Assembly (NCBI GenBank): GCA_900547445.1
Contig: URGJ01000016.1
Coordinates: 1-36,214 of the forward strand
Source of the DNA: an uncultured Oscillospiraceae bacterium
GTDB taxonomy: Bacteria; Bacillota; Clostridia; Oscillospirales; Acutalibacteraceae
Direction of reading: 5' to 3'
Length of the DNA stretch: 36,214 nucleotides
Shown here: positions 7,142 through 14,699 of the stretch, piece by piece
Layout: each line of letters opens with the position of its first letter
How positions within the stretch are numbered: position 1 is the first letter of the stretch
Notes under the pieces: model-generated
Told to the model about the DNA's origin: nothing
The model's database searches: none
What the model saw: only the letters and a program-made list of their open reading frames with translations
Made by a program: the position numbers and the translations under genes

Positions 7142-7581
7142 CAGATCACCTCAGCCTTTCCGCCTACGGAATTAATTTTCTCAGCGGCAGACGCGGAGAA
7201 AGCGTTGAGCTTAACGGTGAGCTTCTTTGTGAGCTTGCCGTTGCCTAAAACCTTAACGGGAAGGTTAGCTTTCTTTATGATTCCCTTATCAGCCAAGACA
7301 TGAGCGTCAACAGTCGCGCCGTCCTCGAACACTTCAAGAGCGGAAAGGTTAATTGCTGACCATTCCTCGGCAAAAATGTTATTGAAGCCGCGCTTCGGAA
7401 TTCTTCTCTGGAGCGGCATCTGACCGCCTTCAAAGCCGGGTCTCATACCGTGACCCGCACGGGCTTTCTGACCCTTGTGTCCCTTGCCGGCTGTTTTTCC
7501 GTTTCCCGATCCGTGGCCTCTGCCTATGCGCTTCGCCTCTTTGGTAGAGCCGAAAGCCGGAGCTAATTCATGCATTTTCAT
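7141..7581 (-). CDS. rplO: 50S ribosomal protein L15
   Basis: L15 is a late-assembling large-subunit protein. The start chosen is the ATG at 7581, 8 nt after AAGGAGG, giving MKMHELAPAFGS and 146 residues. A GTG three codons upstream lies inside that ribosome-binding site and is unlikely. The glycine-rich basic N-terminal region (KRIGRGHGSGNGKTAGKGHK and MRPGFEGGQMPLQRRIPKRG) and the ending INSVGGKAEVI are typical. It follows rpmD and overlaps secY by one base. Confidence 0.98.
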   Translation of the reverse strand: MKMHELAPAFGSTKEAKRIGRGHGSGNGKTAGKGHKGQKARAGHGMRPGFEGGQMPLQRRIPKRGFNNIFAEEWSAINLSALEVFEDGATVDAHVLADKGIIKKANLPVKVLGNGKLTKKLTVKLNAFSASAAEKINSVGGKAEVI

Positions 7582-7650
7582 TGTTCGCACCTCCTTGCTT
7601 AATTAGCGCGGTTAAACCGCATTTCCGCAAATGTTTTGCGGAGAAAAGGA

Positions 7651-7848
7651 TTATTTTGCTTCGCTTACCTCGATAAGATGAGCAATCTTATTAATCTTAC
7701 CCTTGGTCTGAGCGTTGTCAGGCTGAATTTTCTCATCGCCGATTTTGAAGAGACCGAGAGCGTTAGCGGTAGCAATCTGATCCTTTTTAGCACCTATTGT
7801 GCTCTTTACCAGCTTTATTTTAAGGCCGGCAGCCTTCTTTGTTGCCAT
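7651..7848 (-). CDS. rpmD: 50S ribosomal protein L30
   Basis: L30 is a small large-subunit protein with a ferredoxin-like fold. The start chosen is the ATG at 7848, preceded by GGAGGAGCAG, giving 65 residues beginning MATKKAAGLKIKLVKSTIG. A longer open frame upstream overlaps rpsE and is not coding. It has the usual IGAKKDQIATANALGLFKIG segment, then IAHLIEV. The family is about 58-65 residues long. It is 14 nt behind rpsE and about 70 nt before rplO. Confidence 0.97.
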   Translation of the reverse strand: MATKKAAGLKIKLVKSTIGAKKDQIATANALGLFKIGDEKIQPDNAQTKGKINKIAHLIEVSEAK

Positions 7849-7862
7849 AACGCTGCTCCTCC

Positions 7863-8366
7863 TTAACCTATGATTTCCTTGGCGGACTTGCCTCTTACGG
7901 CAGCAACCTCTTCGGCGCTGCGAAGCGAAGCGAGACCCGCTACAGTGGCGCGTACCACGTTGCAAGGATTGTTTGAACGTAAAGCCTTGGTACGAATGTC
8001 GGAAATGCCGACAGTCTCTACTACCGCACGAACTGCGCCGCCGGCAATAACGCCGGTACCGGGAGCAGCAGGCTTTAAGAGAACGCGGCCTGCGCCGAAT
8101 TCACCGATAACCTCGTGCGGAATGGTGGTACCCTTTAAGGATACCTTTATAAGATTCTTTTTAGCGTCTTCAATTCCCTTGCGGATAGCGTCGGGAACCT
8201 CGCCTGCTTTACCGAGTCCGTAGCCTACAATGCCGTTTCCGTCGCCTACAACCACCAAAGCGGCGAATTTCATAATACGTCCGCCCTTAACGGTCTTGGA
8301 AACGCGGTTTATGGAAACTACGCGCTCTTTTAAATCTAATGTTGATGCGTCAATATTTGTAGCCAA
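7863..8366 (-). CDS. rpsE: 30S ribosomal protein S5
   Basis: S5 helps maintain decoding accuracy and mRNA helicase activity of the small subunit. The 167-residue protein contains the dsRNA-binding-like N-terminal domain (ERVVSINRVSKTVKGGRIMK, then GLGKAGEVPDAIRKGIEDAK) and the C-terminal S5 domain (AGRVLLKPAAPGTGVIAGGA, then GISDIRTKALRSNNPCNVVR). The ATG at 8366 has GGAGGAATA in front. It follows rplR by 15 nt and precedes rpmD. Confidence 0.99.
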   Translation of the reverse strand: MATNIDASTLDLKERVVSINRVSKTVKGGRIMKFAALVVVGDGNGIVGYGLGKAGEVPDAIRKGIEDAKKNLIKVSLKGTTIPHEVIGEFGAGRVLLKPAAPGTGVIAGGAVRAVVETVGISDIRTKALRSNNPCNVVRATVAGLASLRSAEEVAAVRGKSAKEIIG

Positions 8367-8381
8367 AAGTATTCCTCCTTA

Positions 8382-8741
8382 TTAGAACTTAAGGCCGCCC
8401 TCGCGGGCACCTTCGGCAAGCTCCTTGACACGGCCGTGATAAATGTATCCGCCGCGGTCAAAAACAACCTCGGTGATGCCCTTAGAAACGGCGCGTTCAG
8501 CAATTAACTTTCCAACCTTGCGTGCACCCTCTGCATTGCCGCCGGAAATTCCGAAGTCCTTTTCGTTTGAGGACGCGGCCGCGAGTGTAACACCGTTTAC
8601 ATCATCGATAAGCTGGGCGTAAATATTGCTGTTGGAGCGGAATACGTCAAGGCGGGGACAAGCCGCTGTGCCGCTTATCTTAGAACGAACGCGGGCATGG
8701 CGCTTAAGTCTTGCCTTATTGGTATCAGGCTTGTTAACCAT
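8382..8741 (-). CDS. rplR: 50S ribosomal protein L18
   Basis: L18 binds 5S rRNA together with L5 and L25-type proteins. The 119-residue protein has a basic N-terminus (MVNKPDTNKARLKRHARVRS) followed by RLDVFRSNSNIYAQLIDD. The family ending is VVFDRGGYIYHGRVKELAEG and AREGGLKF. Family length is about 118-122. The gene lies 18 nt behind rplF and 15 nt before rpsE. A GGAGTG-type ribosome-binding site precedes the ATG at 8741. Confidence 0.99.
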   Translation of the reverse strand: MVNKPDTNKARLKRHARVRSKISGTAACPRLDVFRSNSNIYAQLIDDVNGVTLAAASSNEKDFGISGGNAEGARKVGKLIAERAVSKGITEVVFDRGGYIYHGRVKELAEGAREGGLKF

Positions 8742-8759
8742 TGTTTGTACACTCCTTTA

Positions 8760-9308
8760 TTATTTCTTAGCACCCTTGGCGGCCTTACCTTCCTTGCGGC
8801 GGATATGCTCGTCGGCGTACTTAATACCCTTGCCCTTGTACGGCTCGGGCGGACGCTTCTCACGGACCTCCGCGGCAAACTGACCGACCTGCTGCTTATC
8901 TGCACCGCTGATAACTATCTGGTTAGGAGACGGTACATCGATTGTGATTCCGGCTGTCTCGGGTACGATAACCTGATGAGAAAAGCCGAGATTCATTACA
9001 AGATTTTTTCCCTGCTTCTGTGCGCGGTAGCCTACGCCGTTAACCTCGAGCGTCTTTGAATAGCCGTTGGTTACGCCCTCGACCATATTTGCTACGAGGG
9101 TACGGGTAAGACCGTGAAGCGCGCGGTGATTTTTGTCGTCCGACGGGCGGGTGACAACTATCTCGCTGCCCTCTACCGCGATGGAGATTTCGGGATTAAA
9201 GGTATTCTCAAGCGTGCCCTTGGGGCCCTTAACCGTAACCTTGTGTCCGTCAATCTTGACATCTACGCCTGCAGGAATCGCGATAGGCTTTTTTCCTATT
9301 CTTGACAT
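8760..9308 (-). CDS. rplF: 50S ribosomal protein L6
   Basis: L6 sits near the sarcin-ricin loop, where elongation factors bind. The 182-residue protein consists of two related L6 domains: MSRIGKKPIAIPAGVDVKID in the first and VNGVGYRAQKQGKNLVMNLG leading into the second. The signature PEPYKGKGIKYADEHIRRKE stands near the C-terminus, then a lysine/alanine tail. The ATG at 9308 follows GGAGGTGCTTAAGGA. It is 15 nt behind rpsH. Confidence 0.99.
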   Translation of the reverse strand: MSRIGKKPIAIPAGVDVKIDGHKVTVKGPKGTLENTFNPEISIAVEGSEIVVTRPSDDKNHRALHGLTRTLVANMVEGVTNGYSKTLEVNGVGYRAQKQGKNLVMNLGFSHQVIVPETAGITIDVPSPNQIVISGADKQQVGQFAAEVREKRPPEPYKGKGIKYADEHIRRKEGKAAKGAKK

Positions 9309-9323
9309 TCCTTAAGCACCTCC

Positions 9324-9722
9324 TTACCAGACATAAGCGAGGACTTCGCCGCCGACATTGGCCTTGCGCGCCTGCTTATCTGTCATTATGCCCTTAGAGG
9401 TGGAAAGGATAGCTATGCCGAGGCCCTTCATAACCTTAGGCATATCCTCTACGTTTGTATAAATACGCAGTCCCGGCTTGGACACACGCCTGATGCCGCT
9501 TATTGCCTGCGATTTATTGCGGTCGTACTTCAAAGTGATGTGAATTACGCCCTGCTTTCCGTCTTCCTCGACCTGAAAGCCTGTTATATATCCCTCGTCA
9601 AGTAAAATCTGGGCGATAGCCTTTTTTACATTTGACGCAGGAACATCTACCGAATCATGCTTTGCAGCAGAAGCGTTACGGATTCTCGTAAGCATATCTG
9701 CTATAGTATCGCTGATTTGCAT
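9324..9722 (-). CDS. rpsH: 30S ribosomal protein S8
   Basis: S8 binds the central domain of 16S rRNA; in some bacteria it represses the spc operon by binding its mRNA. The 132-residue protein starts MQISDTIADMLTRIRNASAA and ends with the family signature STSKGIMTDKQARKANVGGE followed by VLAYVW. It is 27 nt behind the type Z S14 gene. No look-alike of the S8 rRNA site was identified upstream, so autoregulation is not claimed. Confidence 0.99.
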   Translation of the reverse strand: MQISDTIADMLTRIRNASAAKHDSVDVPASNVKKAIAQILLDEGYITGFQVEEDGKQGVIHITLKYDRNKSQAISGIRRVSKPGLRIYTNVEDMPKVMKGLGIAILSTSKGIMTDKQARKANVGGEVLAYVW

Positions 9723-9749
9723 GTCGTCAACCTCCTTTTGCGTTCTGCC

Positions 9750-9935
9750 TTACCAGCTTGCCTTCTTCACTCCGGGAATCTCACCCTTATAGGCAAGCTC
9801 TCTGAAGCATATACGGCAAATGCCGTATTTGCGAAGATAAGCGTGCGGGCGACCGCAGATTTTACATCTGTTGTACTCTCTTGTAGAAAACTTAGCAGGT
9901 CTTGCCTGCTTAACTTTCATAGCAGTCTTAGCCAT
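9750..9935 (-). CDS. rpsZ: 30S ribosomal protein S14, type Z
   Basis: This is the short zinc-binding S14 (61 residues) as opposed to the roughly 90-100-residue zinc-free form. It begins MAKTAMKVKQARPAKFSTRE and carries a four-cysteine knuckle, CKIC at about residue 24 and CRIC at about 40, around GRPHAYLRKYGI. It ends KGEIPGVKKASW. It sits between rplE and rpsH, its standard place in Firmicutes. The ATG at 9935 has an AAGGAGAA site. Confidence 0.98.
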   Translation of the reverse strand: MAKTAMKVKQARPAKFSTREYNRCKICGRPHAYLRKYGICRICFRELAYKGEIPGVKKASW

Positions 9936-9946
9936 ATTTCTTCTCC

Positions 9947-10486
9947 TTATCTCGCAAACGGAGCGCCCATAAGCGTAAGCAGCTCGCGGGCCTCTTCATC
10001 TGTTTTTGCGGTGGTGACAAAGATAATGTCCATTCCGCGGACCTTATCGATTTTGTCATACTCAATCTCGGGGAATATCAACTGCTCCTTAACGCCCATA
10101 GCATAGTTGCCGCGGCCGTCGAAAGCGTTGGGATTGATTCCTCTGAAGTCTCTTACTCGCGGAAGAGCGGCGTTGAAAAGTCTCTCGACAAATTCATACA
10201 TACGCTCGCCGCGGAGTGTGACCTTAGCACCTATCGGCATACCCTCGCGGAGCTTGAAGTTCGCAACCGACTTCTTAGCGCGGCAGGGAACTGCCTTCTG
10301 ACCGGTGATGAGGCTTAAGTCACGGACAATAGCGTCTATAACCTTGGAGTTTTCCTTAGCCTCGCCGGCGCCTACATTGATAACGACCTTCTCGAGCTTC
10401 GGAATCTGCATAACGCTCTTGTAGCCGAATTTAGTCATCAATGCGGGTGCTATTGAAGCTTTATATTCATTAGCTAATGTTGACAT
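9947..10486 (-). CDS. rplE: 50S ribosomal protein L5
   Basis: L5 anchors 5S rRNA in the central protuberance and contacts P-site tRNA. The 179-residue protein has VMQIPKLEKVVINVGAGEAK, ITGQKAVPCRAKKSVANFKL and REGMPIGAKVTLRGERMYEF. It ends with the MDIIFVTTAKTDEEARELL segment and MGAPFAR. This is normal family length and motif order. AGGAGGAACTGACA precedes the ATG at 10486. It is 11 nt before rpsZ. Confidence 0.99.
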   Translation of the reverse strand: MSTLANEYKASIAPALMTKFGYKSVMQIPKLEKVVINVGAGEAKENSKVIDAIVRDLSLITGQKAVPCRAKKSVANFKLREGMPIGAKVTLRGERMYEFVERLFNAALPRVRDFRGINPNAFDGRGNYAMGVKEQLIFPEIEYDKIDKVRGMDIIFVTTAKTDEEARELLTLMGAPFAR

Positions 10487-10504
10487 TGTCAGTTCCTCCT
10501 ACTC

Positions 10505-10828
10505 TTAAAAAGTCTCGCCGCATTTTTTGCACATGCGGTCTTTTTTGCCGTCCTCGTAGATTTTGGTTCCTACTCTTGTCGGCTTATTGCACTTCGGGCA
10601 AACAACCTGAACCTTGCAGGCGTAAATTGCGCCCTCGGTCTCGATAATGCCGGACGGGTCGCCCGCCTTTTTAGGCTTTACGTGCTTTTTAACCTTGTTG
10701 ATGCCCTCAACGATTACCTTACCCTCTTTGGGGCTGACCTCAAGTACCTTACCGGTCTTCTTGCGGTCCTTTTTGTCTCCTGTAAGGAGCATTACGGTAT
10801 CACCGGTTTTAATGTGAAGCTTACTCAT
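10505..10828 (-). CDS. rplX: 50S ribosomal protein L24 (with zinc-ribbon tail)
   Basis: L24 is one of two initiators of large-subunit assembly. The 107-residue protein has an N-terminal KOW domain (MSKLHIKTGDTVMLLTGDKK, then GKVLEVSPKEGKVIVEGIN). The C-terminal part carries CPKC and CKKC knuckles around NKPTRVGTKIYEDGKKDRM, a probable zinc site present in many but not all bacterial L24 proteins. The gene is 18 nt behind rplN and 18 nt before rplE. Confidence 0.98.
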   Translation of the reverse strand: MSKLHIKTGDTVMLLTGDKKDRKKTGKVLEVSPKEGKVIVEGINKVKKHVKPKKAGDPSGIIETEGAIYACKVQVVCPKCNKPTRVGTKIYEDGKKDRMCKKCGETF

Positions 10829-10846
10829 ATTCTTTTCTACCTCCCA

Positions 10847-11215
10847 TTAAAGTACTTCGGGAGCCAAGGACAGGATCTTGGTGTAATCCTTGTCGCGCAG
10901 CTCTCTGGCTACCGGCCCGAAAATACGGGTTCCTCTCGGATTCTTGTCATCACGGATGATAACAGCCGCATTTTCGTCGAATCTGATGTATGTGCCGTCA
11001 TTGCGGCGAAGACCTCTTGCGGAACGAACCACAACAGCCTTTACAACGTCGCCCTTCTTAACAGTACCGCCCGGGGCGGCCTTTTTAACAGAAGCCACGA
11101 TGACGTCGCCGATGTTGGCATACCTCCTTCTGGAGCCTCCAAGAACGCGGATGCACATAATTTCCTTTGCACCGGTGTTGTCGGCAACCTTGAGGTAACT
11201 CTGTTGTTGTATCAC
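10847..11215 (-). CDS. rplN: 50S ribosomal protein L14
   Basis: L14 contacts the small subunit and is the docking site of silencing factor RsfS. The 122-residue protein starts MIQQQSYLKVADNTGAKEIM and contains the family signature AVVVRSARGLRRNDGTYIRF, then NPRGTRIFGPVARELRDKDY and the ending SLAPEVL. Length is exactly typical. The ATG at 11215 follows GGAGGAAAACACTGTG. It is 22 nt behind rpsQ. Confidence 0.99.
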   Translation of the reverse strand: MIQQQSYLKVADNTGAKEIMCIRVLGGSRRRYANIGDVIVASVKKAAPGGTVKKGDVVKAVVVRSARGLRRNDGTYIRFDENAAVIIRDDKNPRGTRIFGPVARELRDKDYTKILSLAPEVL

Positions 11216-11237
11216 AGTGTTTTCCTCCTTGTAAGGC

Positions 11238-11495
11238 TTACTTAGCCTTTTCGATTATTTCAACCACGCGCCATCTTTTATCCTTGGAGAGTGGTCTGGT
11301 CTCCATAATAAGAACTCTGTCGCCAACGCCACAGGAATTATTCTCATCATGAGCTTTGAGTCTTATTGTGTTTTTGATAATCTTCTTATAAAGCGGGTGC
11401 TTTACATTGTCCTGAATAGCTACTACAACGGTTTTATCCATCTTGTCGCTGGCAACGATACCCACTCTTGTTTTACGAAGGTTTCTTTCGCTCAT
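11238..11495 (-). CDS. rpsQ: 30S ribosomal protein S17
   Basis: S17 is a primary 16S rRNA binder of the small subunit body with an OB fold. The 85-residue product opens MSERNLRKTRVGIVASDKMD, followed by KTVVVAIQDNVKHPLYKKII and the conserved GDRVLIMETRPLSKDKRWRV near the end. It follows rpmC by 19 nt and precedes rplN. An AGGGAGGAAAAGC site is present upstream of the ATG at 11495. Confidence 0.99.
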   Translation of the reverse strand: MSERNLRKTRVGIVASDKMDKTVVVAIQDNVKHPLYKKIIKNTIRLKAHDENNSCGVGDRVLIMETRPLSKDKRWRVVEIIEKAK

Positions 11496-11514
11496 TTAGC
11501 TTTTCCTCCCTCTT

Positions 11515-11724
11515 TTAAGCGTTCGCGCTGTCGTTTTTAAGCTCGTTCTCGCGAATAACGGTCTTAATGCGAGCGATATCCTTCTTGACAGCAACTATAC
11601 GCATGGGGTTTTCGAGCTGATTAATGGCGAGTTGGAAACGCAGATTAAATAATTCTTCTTTAAGCTTTGTCAACTGCTCATTAAGCTCGGGCAAAGTGCT
11701 CTGTCTGATTTCCTTTGCATTCAT
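11515..11724 (-). CDS. rpmC: 50S ribosomal protein L29
   Basis: L29 borders the peptide exit tunnel near the SRP and trigger factor docking site. The 69-residue protein is helical: MNAKEIRQSTLPELNEQLTK, then ELFNLRFQLAINQLENPMRI and VAVKKDIARIKTVIRE. Its ATG shares one base with the rplP stop (TAATG), so translation is probably coupled. It precedes rpsQ by 19 nt. No unusual feature was seen. Confidence 0.99.
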   Translation of the reverse strand: MNAKEIRQSTLPELNEQLTKLKEELFNLRFQLAINQLENPMRIVAVKKDIARIKTVIRENELKNDSANA

Positions 11725-12149
11725 TACTGCTCACCACCCATTTCCTGCTTAGTTACAAACTTGCACTTAATAGGAAGTTTGTTTGCGGCGAGACGCATTG
11801 CCTCACGGGCGAGCTCCTCGCTTACTCCGCCGATTTCGAACATTACACGGCCGGGCTTAACGACCGCTACCCAGTATTCGGGAGAGCCTTTACCTGAACC
11901 CATTCGGGTCTCAGCCGGCTTCTCTGTAATCGGCTTATCCGGGAAAATTTTAATCCATACCTGACCGCCACGCTCGATATAACGGGTCATAGCGATACGG
12001 GCAGCTTCGATCTGATTGGAGGTTATCCACGCGGGCTCTAAAGCCTGAAGACCGAAATCGCCGTGGGTTACTGTTGTGCCCCTTGAGGCTGTACCCGTAA
12101 GACGGCCGCGGTGTACTCTGCGGTATTTAACGCGCTTCGGCATTAACAT
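11724..12149 (-). CDS. rplP: 50S ribosomal protein L16
   Basis: L16 is needed for A-site function and late assembly of the large subunit. The 141-residue protein begins MLMPKRVKYRRVHRGRLTGT, close to the MLLPKR start of other Firmicutes. It continues RGGQVWIKIFPDKPITEKPA and GKGSPEYWVAVVKPGRVMFE. The first ATG at 12149 is preferred because it lies 9 nt after GGAGG; the second at codon 3 is too far. It shares one base with the rpsC stop and one with the rpmC start. Confidence 0.99.
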   Translation of the reverse strand: MLMPKRVKYRRVHRGRLTGTASRGTTVTHGDFGLQALEPAWITSNQIEAARIAMTRYIERGGQVWIKIFPDKPITEKPAETRMGSGKGSPEYWVAVVKPGRVMFEIGGVSEELAREAMRLAANKLPIKCKFVTKQEMGGEQ

Positions 12150-12814
12150 CAGCGGGCTCCTCCTTCCTTTTTAGCCTTGCGGTTATCAGCAAGAACCTCG
12201 CCCTTGTAAATCCAAACCTTTACGCCGATACGACCGTAGGTGGTGTTTGCCTCGGCAAAACCGTAGTCGATGTCTGCTCTTAAGGTCTGAAGCGGGATGG
12301 TTCCCTCGTGATACTGCTCGCTTCTTGCGATTTCAGCGCCGCCTAAGCGTCCTGAAACCTGTGTTTTGATACCCTTTACGCCGAGTCTCATAGCTCTGCC
12401 TATTGAGAGCTTCATAGCGCGGCGGAAGGAAATACGCTTTTCAAGCTGTGCCGCAATATTCTCGGCAACGAGCTGTGCGTTAGCGTCGGGATTTTTAATC
12501 TCAACAATGTTGATTACGACAGGCTTGCCGAGCATCTGCTGGCAGGTGGCGCGAAGCTTTTCGATTTCGCTGCCGTTGCGTCCGATTACCATACCCGGCT
12601 TTGCGCAGTGGATGTGTAATCTTACGCGCTTGTCGTCGCGTTCGATTTCGATTTTGGCAATACCCGCTGTGAAGAGTGCCTTCTTCAGGTATTTACGGAG
12701 GTTGTAGTCCTCAACCAATGTATCGCCGAACACTTTATCGTTGGCAAACCAACGTGAGTCCCAGTTTTTAATTACGCCCACACGGAAGCCGTGGGGATTA
12801 ACCTTCTGGCCCAT
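12149..12814 (-). CDS. rpsC: 30S ribosomal protein S3
   Basis: S3 lies at the mRNA entry channel and helps unwind mRNA. The 221-residue protein has MGQKVNPHGFRVGVIKNWDS at the start, a KH type 2 domain with CAKPGMVIGRNGSEIEKLRA, and a C-terminal domain including VKGIKTQVSGRLGGAEIARS and GRIGVKVWIYKGEVL. It follows rplV by 15 nt and overlaps rplP by one base. Normal length and motif order make the call secure. Confidence 0.99.
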   Translation of the reverse strand: MGQKVNPHGFRVGVIKNWDSRWFANDKVFGDTLVEDYNLRKYLKKALFTAGIAKIEIERDDKRVRLHIHCAKPGMVIGRNGSEIEKLRATCQQMLGKPVVINIVEIKNPDANAQLVAENIAAQLEKRISFRRAMKLSIGRAMRLGVKGIKTQVSGRLGGAEIARSEQYHEGTIPLQTLRADIDYGFAEANTTYGRIGVKVWIYKGEVLADNRKAKKEGGAR

Positions 12815-12829
12815 AACTTAACCTCCTTC

Positions 12830-13168
12830 TTAGTCTTCGCGTTCTTTAAGAACGATTGTCATATGGCTTGTTCTCTTTAAGATTCTGTGAGCTCTGCCGT
12901 GATCCTTCGGACGGATTCTCTTAAGAGTCGGTCCGGGGCATACAAAGCACTCTGCAACATAAAGCTTTGAAACATCCATATTGTGATTGTTTTCTGCATT
13001 CGCCATAGCTGACGCTAAAAGCTTCTCTAAATACTCGCAAGCGGACTTAGGAGTAAACTTGAGTATAGCCATAGCCTTGTCAGCATCCTGGTTACGGATT
13101 AAATCCATAACAATCTTCACCTTGCGGGGTGAAATGCGGGCATATTTAAGTGTAGCCCTTGCTTCCAT
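12830..13168 (-). CDS. rplV: 50S ribosomal protein L22
   Basis: L22 extends a beta-hairpin into the nascent peptide tunnel. The 112-residue product begins MEARATLKYARISPRKVKIV and has the family signature region GPTLKRIRPKDHGRAHRILK followed by RTSHMTIVL. It follows rpsS by 23 nt and precedes rpsC by 15 nt. A GGAGAGTTTAACT stretch precedes the ATG at 13168. The tunnel loop is not visibly altered. Confidence 0.99.
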   Translation of the reverse strand: MEARATLKYARISPRKVKIVMDLIRNQDADKAMAILKFTPKSACEYLEKLLASAMANAENNHNMDVSKLYVAECFVCPGPTLKRIRPKDHGRAHRILKRTSHMTIVLKERED

Positions 13169-13191
13169 AGTTAAACTCTCCTTTCAGCCGC

Positions 13192-13467
13192 TTACTTACC
13201 GGTGGTTTTTGAACCGGCATGACCCTTAAAGGTTCTTGTCGGCGCGAATTCACCGAGCTTGTGACCAACCATATCCTCGGTTACATAAACCGGAACATGC
13301 TTGCGACCGTCATGAACCGCAAAAGTATGTCCGACGAAATCGGGGAAAATGGTCGAGGAACGGCTCCAGGTCTTAAGCACGCGCTTTTCACCGGCTTCGT
13401 TCATTTCCTTGACTCTCTTGAGCAGCACAGGCTGCACATAAGGGCCCTTTTTAATGCTTCTTCCCAT
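13192..13467 (-). CDS. rpsS: 30S ribosomal protein S19
   Basis: S19 forms a complex with S13 in the head of the small subunit. The 91-residue protein starts MGRSIKKGPYVQPVLLKRVK and contains KTWSRSSTIFPDFVGHTFAV, the signature HKLGEFAPTRTFKGHAGSKT and a short TGK end. It follows rplB by 22 nt and precedes rplV. An AAAGGAGATTTC site lies before the ATG at 13467. Confidence 0.99.
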   Translation of the reverse strand: MGRSIKKGPYVQPVLLKRVKEMNEAGEKRVLKTWSRSSTIFPDFVGHTFAVHDGRKHVPVYVTEDMVGHKLGEFAPTRTFKGHAGSKTTGK

Positions 13468-13489
13468 AATGAAATCTCCTTTCGTCGAA

Positions 13490-14317
13490 TTACTTACGGC
13501 GCTTTACGATATACTTATCGGTGCGCTTATTCTTCTGACGGGTCTTGTATCCGAGAGCAGGCTTGCCCCACGGAGTAACAGGTCCCGGACGGCCGATCGG
13601 TGACTTACCTTCACCACCGCCGTGGGGGTGGTCGCAGGGGTTCATTACAGAACCGCGTACGGTAGGTCTCCAGCCCATATGACGCTTGCGGCCGGCTTTA
13701 CCGTAGTTAACATTTGCGTGCTCGGGATTCGATACAACACCTACGGTAGCCATACAGCCTGCGGGTACATTGCGGAGCTCGCCTGAAGGCAGACGAAGAA
13801 GCGCCATACCGTTTTCCTTAGCCATAAGCTGCGCCATATTTCCGGCGGAACGGGCAAGCCGAGCGCCCTTTCCGGGGTAAAGCTCGATATTGTGCAGGAA
13901 GGTACCTACGGGGATATTGGTAAGCGGAAGCGCGTTGCCGGGCTTAATGTCGGCATCGGGGCCGCTGACTATTACATCGCCCACCTTTAAATCCTGCGGA
14001 GCGATGATGTAACGCTTCTCGCCGTCCTCATACTGAACGAGGGCGATAAAGGCGGAACGGTTCGGGTCATACTCAAGAGTCATAACCGTTGCGGGGATTC
14101 CGAAACGCTCTCTCTTGAAATCGATAACCCTGTACTTTCTGCGGTTTCCGCCGCCTCTGTGGCGAACGGTGATTCTGCCGTAGCTGTTGCGTCCGGCATT
14201 TTTCTTGATAGGCTCAAGCAAGCTTCTCTCGGGAGCCACCTTTGAAAGACCCGAATAATCCATTGTGGTCATATTGCGGCGGCCCGGAGTAGTAGGCTTG
14301 TAATGTTTGATTGCCAT
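13490..14317 (-). CDS. rplB: 50S ribosomal protein L2
   Basis: L2 supports subunit association and the peptidyl transferase centre. The start chosen is the ATG at 14317, 9 nt after GGAGA, giving MAIKHYKPTTPGRRNMTTMD and 275 residues, the family length. The frame stays open 16 codons further upstream, but that stretch is the hairpin-rich gap and lacks a site. Conserved parts include GVVSNPEHANVNYGKAGRKR and the peptidyl-transferase-proximal NPCDHPHGGGEGKSPIGRP with its essential histidine. It follows rplW, with an unusually long gap of 88 nt. Confidence 0.99.
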   Translation of the reverse strand: MAIKHYKPTTPGRRNMTTMDYSGLSKVAPERSLLEPIKKNAGRNSYGRITVRHRGGGNRRKYRVIDFKRERFGIPATVMTLEYDPNRSAFIALVQYEDGEKRYIIAPQDLKVGDVIVSGPDADIKPGNALPLTNIPVGTFLHNIELYPGKGARLARSAGNMAQLMAKENGMALLRLPSGELRNVPAGCMATVGVVSNPEHANVNYGKAGRKRHMGWRPTVRGSVMNPCDHPHGGGEGKSPIGRPGPVTPWGKPALGYKTRQKNKRTDKYIVKRRK

Positions 14318-14345
14318 TAATTTCACTCTCCTATTTTGGCTTAGC

Positions 14346-14390
14346 GAAGCCGTCTTCGGCTTCATACATCACCGGAAATCCTTGATTTCC
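14346..14390 (-). promoter_or_regulatory. Tandem hairpins in the rplW-rplB gap
   Basis: In transcript order the gap contains GGAAATC-AAG-GATTTCC (14374-14390) and then GAAGCCG-AAGA-CGGCTTC (14346-14363), both perfect 7-bp stems. The second stem lies inside a 12-codon frame, MYEAEDGFAKPK, whose TAG stop is fused to the rplB ribosome-binding site (TAGGAGAG). Most neighbours in this operon overlap or lie within 40 nt, so the 88-nt gap stands out. Its function is unknown; attenuation, RNA processing or a leader peptide are possible. Confidence 0.5.
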
Positions 14391-14405
14391 TTAAAGACGC
14401 TTGAA

Positions 14406-14699
14406 TTAGATAAGACCGTCAAAGAACTCAATCGGCTTTGAATCGGACTTTAAGGTAACGATTGCCTTTTTCCAGGAAGCCGTATAACCGCTGTAACGGC
14501 CCATACGCTTTTCCTTGCCTCTGACATTGACGGTGTTTACCTTAGCAACGCTTACCTTGAAAAGCTTTTCAACGGCGTCGGCAATTTCAATCTTGTTAGC
14601 GTCCTTTGCCACCTTAAAGGTGTACTTTTTATCGGCGATTCCCGACATACTTTTTTCGGTTATTACCGGAGCTATAATGATATCCTGTGCGGCTTTCAT
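14406..14699 (-). CDS. rplW: 50S ribosomal protein L23
   Basis: L23 lies at the tunnel exit and is the docking site for trigger factor and SRP. The 97-residue product starts MKAAQDIIIAPVITEKSMSG, followed by YTFKVAKDANKIEIADAVEK and VNTVNVRGKEKRMGRYSGYT. Its ATG shares one base with the rplD stop (TAATG). It is followed by an 88-nt gap containing two hairpins before rplB. The length is typical. Confidence 0.99.
   Translation of the reverse strand: MKAAQDIIIAPVITEKSMSGIADKKYTFKVAKDANKIEIADAVEKLFKVSVAKVNTVNVRGKEKRMGRYSGYTASWKKAIVTLKSDSKPIEFFDGLI

Noticed and set aside
14318..14365. N-terminal extension of L2 starting at 14365
   Set aside because: The extension runs through a hairpin-rich gap without a ribosome site; the ATG at 14317 has GGAGA at good spacing and matches the family N-terminus.
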